A stretch of 64,000 bases of DNA from positions 21,990-85,989 of the forward strand of contig NZ_QUCM01000013.1 in NCBI RefSeq assembly GCF_003473545.1, given 5' to 3'. The position numbers and the translations under genes were made by a program. The notes beneath the pieces are model-generated. The model did not search any database, was not told the DNA's origin, and saw only the letters and a program-made list of their open reading frames with translations. Of the stretch, positions 26,845-35,045 are shown one piece after another (the stretch's first letter is position 1; each line of letters starts with the position of its first letter). Origin of the DNA: Clostridium sp. AM22-11AC (GTDB taxonomy: Bacteria; Bacillota; Clostridia; Lachnospirales; Lachnospiraceae).

Positions 26845-28026
26845 CTACACAATGATATTCTGCGTGTCTGTGGTTAATTTTTCTAATGGGATCTCTGTTA
26901 ATACGCACATACCTCTTTCTGTAGTACGTATCTCTCCCTCTTCATCTAAAATACACACAGCTGTTACACTTACATCTTTTGCCAGTTCATAAACCTCATC
27001 CGGACAGGTTCCTGCAGTAAAATACAGGATCCTGCGGTAATTACTGTGAGATTTTTCCGCAATAAGGCTCTTTAAGCCCATCCCCCGCTCTTTCTGAAGG
27101 GAAAGGTTCATCCAGGTATCCATGGTATTATCATATTCCTGCTGTCCTGTGATCTGGTTCAGATATATTTTATTTCCGGCCCACATGCCCAGATAATGAG
27201 GGACCTTATGTTCCATCAGCTTTTCACTGACTGCGGCTGCAGCGCTGACTGCTCCTGATAAAACATCCGGTTCATATGTGACCTCTCCAGAAGTAAGACC
27301 TGCGTCAAACATCACCAGAATATCATAACTGGACGTATCACTTGGTTCTCTTACCAGAACGGTGTCAAACTTTTCTGAAAGTTTCCAGTGGATCGTTCGG
27401 ATACTGTCTCCCGGCTGATATTCACGCAGCTCAAAAACTTCCGTTGCATCATAACCTTTTTTACTCAGCGTCTGCTGTCCTTCATTCTGGCGTCCTTTCT
27501 GATTTCCGGATGCCACAGGACGCATGGATATTTTCTCCGGATAAACCGTCAGATGCTGTACCTGATGAAATTCTGTCTTTATACAGTTTAAGCCAAAAAT
27601 ATCATAGCAGCGCACATTACTAAGGCTGAGGATCGCGCCTCCGCACATCTTCGGTTCCCAAGGGATCGATATACCAAAAGAACGTTTATTGATGTCAAGG
27701 GCTAACGGGATATTCCTGTTGACCTGGAACATTTTATTATCATAGGAAAGATCTGCCTGGATCCTGGCTGCTGCCAGACACCGCCATCTGCTTTTCACAG
27801 AGATATCGATCTCTATTGTCTGTCCGAGACGGCAGGCAGAGCGGGTATGCATTTCCAGCTCCATTCCATTCGTCTCAAGACGTAAAAAGAAACGTAAGAC
27901 CACAGGCAATAAAATTTCTATTATAAATACACCGGCTGTAAAATAAGAACCGCTTAAGAAAAACAGAACAGCTGTTGCCACTACTGCTGTGCCGAAGCCG
28001 ATCCTGATCCTTGTCATGCATTCCAC
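26845..28026 (-). CDS. DUF58 domain-containing membrane protein
   Basis: 393 residues. Two N-terminal membrane helices (about 8-45), an immunoglobulin-like part, then the DUF58/VWA-like domain starting EVFELREYQPGDSIRTIHWK, with a DxS-like MIDAS start in ILVMFDAGLTSGE. DUF58 proteins form the middle member of the MoxR-DUF58-TgpA operon. The start overlaps the end of the moxR gene by 13 bases. Confidence 0.9.
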   Translation of the reverse strand: MECMTRIRIGFGTAVVATAVLFFLSGSYFTAGVFIIEILLPVVLRFFLRLETNGMELEMHTRSACRLGQTIEIDISVKSRWRCLAAARIQADLSYDNKMFQVNRNIPLALDINKRSFGISIPWEPKMCGGAILSLSNVRCYDIFGLNCIKTEFHQVQHLTVYPEKISMRPVASGNQKGRQNEGQQTLSKKGYDATEVFELREYQPGDSIRTIHWKLSEKFDTVLVREPSDTSSYDILVMFDAGLTSGEVTYEPDVLSGAVSAAAAVSEKLMEHKVPHYLGMWAGNKIYLNQITGQQEYDNTMDTWMNLSLQKERGMGLKSLIAEKSHSNYRRILYFTAGTCPDEVYELAKDVSVTAVCILDEEGEIRTTERGMCVLTEIPLEKLTTDTQNIIV

Positions 28027-28964
28027 CTCTTAGGGTCTTTCAAAGGTTTTGTTTCTTTTAATATATCCTGAAGGATCTCTTTTTCTGAGATTCCCTCTAA
28101 ACGGGCCTGGGGCTTAAGGATCAGTCTGTGGGCGCATACATCCGTAAATACTTCCTGTACATCCTCCGGGATCACATAGCTGCGGTCTTTTAAGATTGCC
28201 CATGCCTTTGCCATCTTAGTCAGTGCCCAGACACCACGTGGGCTGATTCCCAGTTCTACTAAAGGATGTTCTCTGGTTGCCTCACAAAGGCGGATCAGAT
28301 AATAAAGGATATCATCACTGATCTTAAGAGCAGAAAGATAGTTCTGGATCTCCAGAATGTTTTCTGCCTGTGCAGCTACCTGGATCTCTTCCAGAGGGTT
28401 GGAATATCTTCTGGCCTTTAAGATCTTGATCTGATCCTCTGCTGAAGGATATCCAATGGAAAGACGAACCATAAAACGGTCTAACTGGGAACTTGGAAGT
28501 GCCTGGGTTCCTGTTGTACCTAAAGGGTTCTGGGTAGCAATACAGATAAACGGAGTAGGTAAAGGTCTTGTTACACCATCTACTGTTACCCTCCGCTCTT
28601 CCATGGCTTCCAGAAGAGCAGACTGTGTTTTAGGAGAAGTACGGTTGATCTCATCTGCCAGCAGCAGATTGCACATAGCAGCGCCCTCATGATACTCAAA
28701 CTGTTCATTCTGGCGGTTGTACATGGTAAAACCTGTAATATCTGACGGCAGGGTATCTGTTGTAAACTGTATTCTCTTGTAATCCAGTCCCAGTACTCTT
28801 GAAAAGGCAAGGGCAAGGGTGGTCTTTCCTACTCCGGGGCTGTCCTCAAGGAGAATATGTCCTCCTGCGTAAATCGTGGCAAGAACACGCCGTATAATGT
28901 CGTCTTTTCCCATAAAGGCTTTTTTCACTTCCTGAATGACGTGTTCAGACTGTTCCAGTATCAT
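28014..28964 (-). CDS. MoxR-family AAA+ ATPase
   Basis: 316 residues. Walker A DSPGVGKTTL (residues 41-50), Walker B LLADEINRT, sensor 1 ATQNP and the Arg finger/sensor 2 region SPRGVWALTKMAKA. MoxR ATPases act as chaperones that activate or assemble partner proteins; the neighbouring DUF58 VWA-type protein is the likely client. First gene of the trio. No clear promoter was seen in the 51 bases between it and the LRR gene. Confidence 0.94.
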   Translation of the reverse strand: MILEQSEHVIQEVKKAFMGKDDIIRRVLATIYAGGHILLEDSPGVGKTTLALAFSRVLGLDYKRIQFTTDTLPSDITGFTMYNRQNEQFEYHEGAAMCNLLLADEINRTSPKTQSALLEAMEERRVTVDGVTRPLPTPFICIATQNPLGTTGTQALPSSQLDRFMVRLSIGYPSAEDQIKILKARRYSNPLEEIQVAAQAENILEIQNYLSALKISDDILYYLIRLCEATREHPLVELGISPRGVWALTKMAKAWAILKDRSYVIPEDVQEVFTDVCAHRLILKPQARLEGISEKEILQDILKETKPLKDPKRWNA

Positions 28965-29015
28965 AACAAATGCTTCTCCTCTCTCTTTTGCGCTTTTTCC
29001 GTTCTATAGTGGTTT

Positions 29016-32000
29016 TTATAAACTTTCTTCTGTATCTGAGTTTTCTTCTGTATCTAAAGTTTCTTCTGAAGACGCATCTTTTTCTTCTGTGTCTTCTTTA
29101 TCCTCTTCCATCGATCCACCTGATTCATTTTCTGTCTGATCCGTATCCTCCGATGGATCCGGGTTTTCCGGTTCCTGTGGCTGATCCGGCTCTTCTGGTG
29201 CATCCGGATTGGTTGGTGTCTCCGGTATTTCTGGTGTTTCCGGCGCATCTGGATCGGTTGGTGTCTCCGGTTTTTCCGGTGTTTCCGGATCCTGTGGATC
29301 TTCTGATGGCTCATCCGGATCCTGTGTGGTTCCATTTCCCTGATCCGGGTCCTGAGGAACTTCCGGATCTACCGGAACATCGGCAGGAACTTCCGGTATT
29401 TTATCCAGAACAACTGCCTGTTCCTCTTTTTCATTCTTTTCTTCCTCGATCCGGTCTCTCCAGGCATCTACATACTCATTGATATCCGGTTTTTCCAGAC
29501 GGTCCGGATGATCCGGTACCTCTTTACCAAGGAGAGTATAAATTCTTTCCTCACCAGTGAATTTTATATTCTCAATCGTATACGGAGTACAATCATTTAC
29601 GTACTCCAGGAATTCCGGCAGGTAGTTCCAGTCTTCATCTACAGGGAAGTCACCTGCTGCATCCATCCACTCACTTACAGCCGCATTTAAAACAGTATAG
29701 TAAATATTGCTTTCGATCTCATCATCGCTTTCATATCCCTGAATACTGTATTTCCATACATCTACATAGGCATCTTCATTTTCAGCCGCAGCACCTTCTA
29801 ACTGAACCAGTCCCTCTGTTTCCACGCCAAAGCTGTAGAAAGTTCCACGTCCCGGATAAGTAAGCAGCGGTACATTCTCACCTGTAAAGGTAATAGACTG
29901 CATATCTGTATCTTCAAAAGCGCTGTAACCTACAGAACGAAGATCTTCCGGGAATTCAATTTCTGTAAGGCCTGTCCTTGCAAAGGCATACGGGTCAACA
30001 CTAAGTCCCGGATCTGCATCTCCCAGATCGCTGGCAGGATTGGAAAATTTAACCTCTGTCAGATCCACACAGCCAATAAAAGCATCTGAACCGATCTGGA
30101 ACAGATCATCAGAAAATTCAACCGTACCTGTAAGACCGGAATTTTTAAAGGCTGCACTCTGTATAGCACGGATATGTTCCGCTACTTCTGCAGGCAGTGT
30201 AAACTCTCCCTGGCAATCCTGTAAAGCGCCTCTGATCACATAGGTAATAACTCGTCCCTCCGGCGCCTGGATCTCTCCTGAGAAATCAGTGGTACCGTTA
30301 AGCAGATAGGTATCATCTCCATCCAGACCAAATACCAATGGTCTCGTTTCCTCTGTATCTCCTAATACAATGGCATCGCCACATCCTATTGCATATCTGG
30401 CAGCCGTTTCATCTAAAAGGCAGGCTGAGGTAACATAGGTCAGTGTATCCCTTGCCATCAACGGATCTTCCAGATCCAGATAGCCTGTATTAAAGGCCAT
30501 ATAGCGAAGTCCCACAAAGGCATCCTGTCCAATATAAATATAATCAGGTGCGTAACTTATTACACCTTCCAGTTTCTCACACTGGGAGAACGCATTTCTT
30601 CCTACTTTTGTAACAGTTTCCGGAAGTTCTGCCAGGATCAGGTCAATGCAGCCCTTAAAGGCACTGTTTCCGATCTCTGTCAGTTCTACGCCATCCGGCA
30701 GATCCAGTTCATCTAAAGAAGTAATATCTTCCGGAGCCTGGATCAGGACTGCAGAACCGGCAACATCCAGATAGATCATGCCAGCTTCCGTTTCTACCAG
30801 TTCACATTTTCCAACCTGAATCAGATTTTCAGCAGTCTCCTCACCTAAGATCTCTCCCCAGGCCTCTACATAGGCATCACGGTTGTCTTCTGATACATAG
30901 ATGACCAGATTTTTTGTATCCAGATCACCAAAGGTATCTGCTGAGATCTCAGGAGGCACATCGCTCTGGAAATAGATCTCTGTCAATCCTTCTCCGTTCA
31001 AACTTTCTGACTCCAGAACCTCTACACCTTCTGAAATGACCAGGCGTTCCACATTCGGACATTTATCAGCAGCATAGGACTTAATACGTCTTACTGTATC
31101 CGGAACGATCCATAATCCGCTGTTATCACTGGAAATACGGTTTAAAACCGTACCACCGGAAGAAAGCACTGCTCCATTTACATAGGTATAATCTGTCTCC
31201 TCCGAAGAAGGGATCAGGCTGTTTCCACCCAGACTGTTTCTCCATGTAAGAAGATAATCTGCATAATACTCTGCAGGTACCACCAGCTGTGTACCGGATA
31301 TCCTTCCCAGATTGATATCCGGAGGTGTTGGTGATGCGAAATTTATCTTTGTCAGGGAATTCCATTCTGGAATGACCACTCTCGTAACATCTTCCGGAAT
31401 ATCGATCTCTTCTAATCCTACCGGAATACCTAACAGTTCTGTTTTTGCCTTGTTATAAAGGAAACCGTCCACGGAACAGAAGTACGGGTTTCCCTCTGCC
31501 ACCTCATAATCTTGTGTAACCATTATAAAATCATCCAGCAAAGTTGTAACAGACTCCGGGATATAGATCTTTCCTGTAACATATCCATTGAAGTTGACCT
31601 GCTGGATCCCCTGGGGGATCTCTACTTCATCCAGAAATTCACTGCACATATGCAGAAACTGCCTGTAAACATAATTACCACGCTCATCAAAATCCCAGGT
31701 CAGATAACCACCGAAATATTCCGGAATATCCACCCGGTCCATTGGATAGATCTCATATCTTCCCGGAGCCTCCGGTTTGTAATAATCTGTAAATACTTCC
31801 TGCTCTCCATTGACATACCATCCCGGAACCACCTGAAGAAGAGAGTCATACAGACCCATTCCCCAGATATTTTGCTGGGCTGTATACAACTCTTTCAGCT
31901 CCTTTAACAGGCAAATCTCTTCATCTTCTCCCAGATATACGCTGTCTAAGGTACGTCTGTTTCCAGCCTCATCTTCCGGTCCCATTACAACCATCTTGCA

Positions 32001-33143
32001 ATATTTTACAGAAAATTCATGTTCGATCTCTGTCCACGGGCTGTTGGCATTGGGTCTAAAATAAAAGGTAACAGTAAAATCCACCTCTGCTATCTTGGGA
32101 TGATCTCCAATCTTAAAATTATCGTTATACTCTCTCAGACGATAAGTTCCCGTAGGTGTGTCTACATATGCATAAACAGAACACAGCAGTTTCCAGTCTG
32201 TAAGTACAGCGCCCCGGTAAAGTTCACCTACAGAATCTGAGGAACTTATAATAGAAAGTACTGCATTTTCAGCCTCATCCCCTTCAGGCAGTCCTTCACT
32301 TGGAAAATCCGGAAGCGTAATTTCTTCTCCACCAGGTAAAGAAGGGTCGCTTGGCAGGGTAGGCTGCTTGGAGTCATCCGGGTAATCCGGGTCTACAGTC
32401 GGCGTATCATCTCCATTATCCGGCTGATCCGGTGTTGGGGTTGGTGTAGGAGTCGGATCCGGCGTTGGAGTTGGCGCAGGTACGTCATTTCCACCGGGTG
32501 TTATGGTATTATCCTGATTTCCATTGGAACCGGAGCCACCACCGCCGCCAGTTGAACCGCCGCCGCTGATCGTAGTATCACCGCTGTCGCTGCCTGAACC
32601 ATTGGAAGAAGCAGGGGTATCCTTATTTCCTGTATCTTCTGTAGTCAGACCAGAATGTCCTGCCGGAAGGTTGACCTTTTCCTGGGCATCCGGCGCCAGG
32701 ACTACACTCTGTCCTTCGGGAGCCCAGTTTGTACCGCCTGTGCCTCCTGCATAATCAAAGGAAGGATCTGAGAAAATGTTTCTGGCACTTTCCGGATCTG
32801 CTTCCATCTGGTTATTGGCCAGTTCATAGGCAGCTTCGTTTTTCTTTTCCTGACCATAGGGATCCTTTGCCTCCGGGTCATGCTCCAGTTTTTTATTGTC
32901 ATTTTCTCCCGGGTCATTTCCATTTTGCTGTATATTTTCTTTCTCCGGGAACATGATCTGGTTACCCTGCAATTCCCTGTTTTTTACAAACAGTTCCGGC
33001 TTAAACAGGTTACCCCTCTGATAATCTTCCCATAAAACATGAAAGCCGCCTGCAACAAGGACCAGGGATACAGCACCTGCTGCCATCCCTTTTACACCTG
33101 CTTTTTTTATAAGACTGCCCATATTTTTCTTTTGCTTTTTCAA
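29016..33143 (-). CDS. Leucine-rich-repeat (BspA-type) surface protein
   Basis: 1375 residues. A positively charged N-terminus is followed by one membrane helix (~17-37), so it is anchored or secreted. Residues ~40-300 are a low-complexity linker with Gly/Ser blocks and TPTPDPTPTPTPTP repeats. From about 480 to 1170 there are BspA-like LRR_5 units (for example EIGNSAFKGCIDLILAELPE and VGYSAFEDTDMQSITF). The last ~200 residues are Pro/Glu/Asp/Thr repeats (PETPEKPETPTDPDAPETPE) ending in a strongly acidic tail. No LPXTG motif is visible. Its start overlaps the end of the kinase fragment by four bases (ATGA). A surface adhesin role would be inference. Confidence 0.85.
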   Translation of the reverse strand: MKKQKKNMGSLIKKAGVKGMAAGAVSLVLVAGGFHVLWEDYQRGNLFKPELFVKNRELQGNQIMFPEKENIQQNGNDPGENDNKKLEHDPEAKDPYGQEKKNEAAYELANNQMEADPESARNIFSDPSFDYAGGTGGTNWAPEGQSVVLAPDAQEKVNLPAGHSGLTTEDTGNKDTPASSNGSGSDSGDTTISGGGSTGGGGGSGSNGNQDNTITPGGNDVPAPTPTPDPTPTPTPTPDQPDNGDDTPTVDPDYPDDSKQPTLPSDPSLPGGEEITLPDFPSEGLPEGDEAENAVLSIISSSDSVGELYRGAVLTDWKLLCSVYAYVDTPTGTYRLREYNDNFKIGDHPKIAEVDFTVTFYFRPNANSPWTEIEHEFSVKYCKMVVMGPEDEAGNRRTLDSVYLGEDEEICLLKELKELYTAQQNIWGMGLYDSLLQVVPGWYVNGEQEVFTDYYKPEAPGRYEIYPMDRVDIPEYFGGYLTWDFDERGNYVYRQFLHMCSEFLDEVEIPQGIQQVNFNGYVTGKIYIPESVTTLLDDFIMVTQDYEVAEGNPYFCSVDGFLYNKAKTELLGIPVGLEEIDIPEDVTRVVIPEWNSLTKINFASPTPPDINLGRISGTQLVVPAEYYADYLLTWRNSLGGNSLIPSSEETDYTYVNGAVLSSGGTVLNRISSDNSGLWIVPDTVRRIKSYAADKCPNVERLVISEGVEVLESESLNGEGLTEIYFQSDVPPEISADTFGDLDTKNLVIYVSEDNRDAYVEAWGEILGEETAENLIQVGKCELVETEAGMIYLDVAGSAVLIQAPEDITSLDELDLPDGVELTEIGNSAFKGCIDLILAELPETVTKVGRNAFSQCEKLEGVISYAPDYIYIGQDAFVGLRYMAFNTGYLDLEDPLMARDTLTYVTSACLLDETAARYAIGCGDAIVLGDTEETRPLVFGLDGDDTYLLNGTTDFSGEIQAPEGRVITYVIRGALQDCQGEFTLPAEVAEHIRAIQSAAFKNSGLTGTVEFSDDLFQIGSDAFIGCVDLTEVKFSNPASDLGDADPGLSVDPYAFARTGLTEIEFPEDLRSVGYSAFEDTDMQSITFTGENVPLLTYPGRGTFYSFGVETEGLVQLEGAAAENEDAYVDVWKYSIQGYESDDEIESNIYYTVLNAAVSEWMDAAGDFPVDEDWNYLPEFLEYVNDCTPYTIENIKFTGEERIYTLLGKEVPDHPDRLEKPDINEYVDAWRDRIEEEKNEKEEQAVVLDKIPEVPADVPVDPEVPQDPDQGNGTTQDPDEPSEDPQDPETPEKPETPTDPDAPETPEIPETPTNPDAPEEPDQPQEPENPDPSEDTDQTENESGGSMEEDKEDTEEKDASSEETLDTEENSDTEESL

Positions 33144-34246
33144 TATTTTCTCCGTCCTTTTAATATCTTGCCGATCTGCACACGCATCTCTTCAAAATCA
33201 ATCGGTTTCGTAAAGTGACCATTCATACCGCTCATAGCAGAAAGTCTCTGATCTTCTACAAAGGCATCTGCAGAAAGAGCAAAGATAGGTATCTCTCCAG
33301 CATCTTTTCGATCCATACTCCGGATCTGTTTTGCCGCATCACGGCCGTTCATCACCGGCATCTGGATATCCATAAGGATAAAGTTATAAGTTCCCGGTGC
33401 AGAAGCTGCATATTTTTCCACAGCATCTTTACCGTTTACGGCTACATCGACTTTAGCACCCTCATTTTCCAGAATGCTGACTGCGATCTCCGCGTTGATC
33501 TCATTATCTTCTGCCATAAGGATGTGGCATCCGTTAAAGGTGAAGTCTGTTCCTGTCTCGTCTTCCTGTTCTGTTTCTATCTCAGAAACTTCTGCGATCG
33601 GAAGTGTCAGATATACGCTGAAATCAGAGCCTTTGCCAAGCATACTGTCAATGACGATCTCACCGCCCATCAGATGGACCAGACGGTCTGTAATAGACAT
33701 ACCAAGACCGGATCCACCGTACTGTTTGGTGATATCCTGGCTTTCCTGTTCAAAAGGCTTGAAAATACGGCTGATAAATTTAGCATCCATACCTTTTCCT
33801 GTATCATGAACACGGAACATCAGGCTTACTTTGCCATTTTCTTTCTGAAGCTGGCGGAATGTAACACGGATCTCTCCTTTTTCTGTAAACTTCTGGGCAT
33901 TGGATAAAAAGTTTACCAGGATCTGGGAAATACGCAATTCATCGCCAACTATGTATTTTACATCTACATCTTTCATTTCCACATAGAATGCCACGCCTTT
34001 GGCTTCTACGTTTTTCTGGAACATGTTACGCAGCTTTTCTGCCAGCGCCGCAAGTTCAAATGGCTTGCTCTCCAGCTCGATCTTTCCTGCCTCAATACGG
34101 GACATATCCAGAATATCATTGATAACAGAAAGCAGATACTTGGAAAGCTGCTCTGCCTTTATAATATAATTTTCAGCACTATGGCCTCTTAACTGACCAT
34201 GTGCCAGTGTCAGCATACCAATAATACCATTCATAGGCGTAGCCAT
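33140..34246 (-). pseudogene. Hybrid histidine kinase-response regulator, truncated at the H-box
   Basis: 368 codons starting MATPMNGIIGMLTLAHGQL. In intact kinases this position reads SHxIRTPMNGIIGM, so the phospho-accepting His and all of the sensor part are missing. The rest is complete: dimerisation helix 2, HATPase_c with N, G1, F and G2 boxes (NFLSNAQKF, DTGKGMDAKF, FKPFEQE, GSGLGMSIT) and a receiver domain (AEDNEIN, MDIQMPVMNG, FTKPID). A stop lies four codons upstream in frame and no good RBS precedes the ATG. The homology break (about 34240-34243) coincides with the left prophage edge, but the missing N-terminal half is not beyond the right edge, so simple insertion does not explain it. 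It overlaps the LRR gene start. Confidence 0.82.
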
Positions 34247-34290
34247 AGACTTATTTTACGCATAATTTATTAACCATTTAATATGGGGAG

Positions 34291-34322
34291 TATAAAAATA
34301 CCCAGGCACTAAGGCACCTGGG
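34291..34322 (-). terminator. Terminator of the putative small RNA at the left prophage edge
   Basis: Minus-strand stem CCCAGG-UGC / GUG-CCUGGG (with wobble pairs) and loop CUUA, followed by TATTTTTATA. Confidence 0.75.
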
Positions 34323-34371
34323 AACTGCGAGCATATCATAGCTGCGCGGATAGTATATTTTCACGTCTGCA
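34292..34371 (-). ncRNA. Candidate ~80-nt small RNA
   Basis: A near-consensus promoter (34378-34406) points left, and an intrinsic terminator ends the transcript about 80 bases on. Between them is a second hairpin (GCG-C-AGC / GCU-CGC around an 8-base loop, ~34328-34350). No ORF with an RBS lies within. It may be a free small RNA or an attenuated leader for the kinase fragment downstream. It does not match a riboswitch class I can recognise. Whether it is host or phage DNA is unclear. Confidence 0.45.
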
Positions 34372-34377
34372 ATCTTG

Positions 34378-34406
34378 ATTATATCATTTTAACGATCTTT
34401 TAACAA
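34378..34406 (-). promoter_or_regulatory. Near-consensus promoter at the left prophage edge
   Basis: Minus strand TTGTTA (34406-34401), 17-base spacer, TATAAT (34383-34378). It starts 14 bases from the fibre-cassette site at 34420 and fires leftward, away from that cassette. Confidence 0.7.
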
Positions 34407-34419
34407 GCATTTAATCTAC

Positions 34420-34431
34420 ATAGTAATTTAG
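34420..34431 (+). repeat. Fibre-cassette recombination site C
   Basis: ATAGTAATTTAG, in the frame that reads SNL. Shares TACATAGTAATTTAG with site B at 50967-50981 (15 bases). Confidence 0.7.
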
Positions 34432-34733
34432 CAATCATTAGCAGCTGCATCAGTAATGTATACATCAAAAAAATTACCAATGAAGGAAAATATACACAAG
34501 TATTTGCAACATCCACTATAGATAATAGTCATTTTTGCGGTTTGGCCATAGCTGATGGAGGACTATATTCTTTTCATAATATTGGAAATGCCACTGTTCT
34601 TGCAAATCGGTCTACATATAAAGTGGTTTGCAATAGTGTGGGAAAGGTAGCGCGTTTATCAATTACTGGAATGGGTATTTGGGATGAATGCATCGTTATA
34701 TCCAATAGAGATTTTATATTGACGCATGAGTAA
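34420..34733 (+). pseudogene. Stored (silent) fibre C-terminus, cassette C
   Basis: An open frame in phase with the SNL site encodes 100 further residues, AIISSCISNVYIKKITN to FILTHE. It has no RBS or N-terminal domain, and an in-frame stop lies 6 codons before the site, so it cannot be a gene on its own. Beta-rich composition (FHNIGNATVLANRSTYKVV) fits a fibre tip. The equivalent frame in the expressed fibre gene is entered at the same three residues. It faces cassette D, stop to stop. Confidence 0.68.
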
Positions 34734-34739
34734 AATTGA

Positions 34740-34996
34740 TCATATAAGTAACACATACCAATATGGCGCAGTGCTTATTACAGTTATTTCTCTATTTTTA
34801 ACTGTTACAGAAAAATCATTTCCATTTCCTAAAATTGAAACAAAACTGCCATTAGTTACAAGACCCATTAAGTAACTACTGCCTCCATCATGCTTACAGA
34901 TAATTAACTTATGCTTTTTTTTAGAAATAATTACTCCATCGGTTGAGCTGCCTTGATAATAGTATTGTTCTGGTAAGACCATTTCTAAATTACTAT
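34740..34996 (-). pseudogene. Stored (silent) fibre C-terminus, cassette D
   Basis: The frame entered at NSNLE (site 34985-34996) encodes 81 more residues, EMVLPEQYYYQGSSTDGVI to APYWYVLLI, then a stop. Upstream on the same strand is the terminator of the giant late gene, so it should not be translated here. It shares AATAGTAATTTAGA with the site in the active fibre gene (14 bases) and points the same way. Confidence 0.68.
34985..34996 (-). repeat. Fibre-cassette recombination site D
   Basis: Minus strand ATAGTAATTTAG, same orientation as site A in the active fibre gene. Confidence 0.7.
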
Positions 34997-35001
34997 TGCA
35001 T

Positions 35002-35034
35002 AGAAAAAACCAGGTACTTTTTTTGATACCTGGT
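35002..35034 (-). terminator. Terminator at the end of the late gene block
   Basis: Stem ACCAGGTA / TACCTGGT with a 10-base loop, followed by TTTTT on the minus strand, 12 bases after the stop of the polyvalent protein gene. Confidence 0.88.
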
Positions 35035-35045
35035 CCTCCCTATTC

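Larger units (their letters stand above)
34420..34996. other. Second inverted-site segment carrying two stored fibre tips (C and D)
   Basis: Inverted copies of ATAGTAATTTAG at 34420-34431 and 34985-34996 bound 553 bases containing two converging partial frames whose stops are 6 bases apart. The layout is the same as the 562-base segment inside the fibre gene, but no N-terminal fibre domain lies next to it. It sits beyond the terminator of the last late gene. Confidence 0.68.

Noticed and set aside
28970..29482. Rightward 170-codon open frame opposite the LRR gene end
   Set aside because: A shadow of the repetitive Pro/Glu/Asp codons on the other strand, with no RBS. The same applies to rightward frames at 16893-17312 and 51866-52445.
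34246..34419. tRNA gene or riboswitch at the left integration edge
   Set aside because: No cloverleaf or CCA end was found, and the hairpins do not match a riboswitch core I can identify; listed only as a candidate small RNA.
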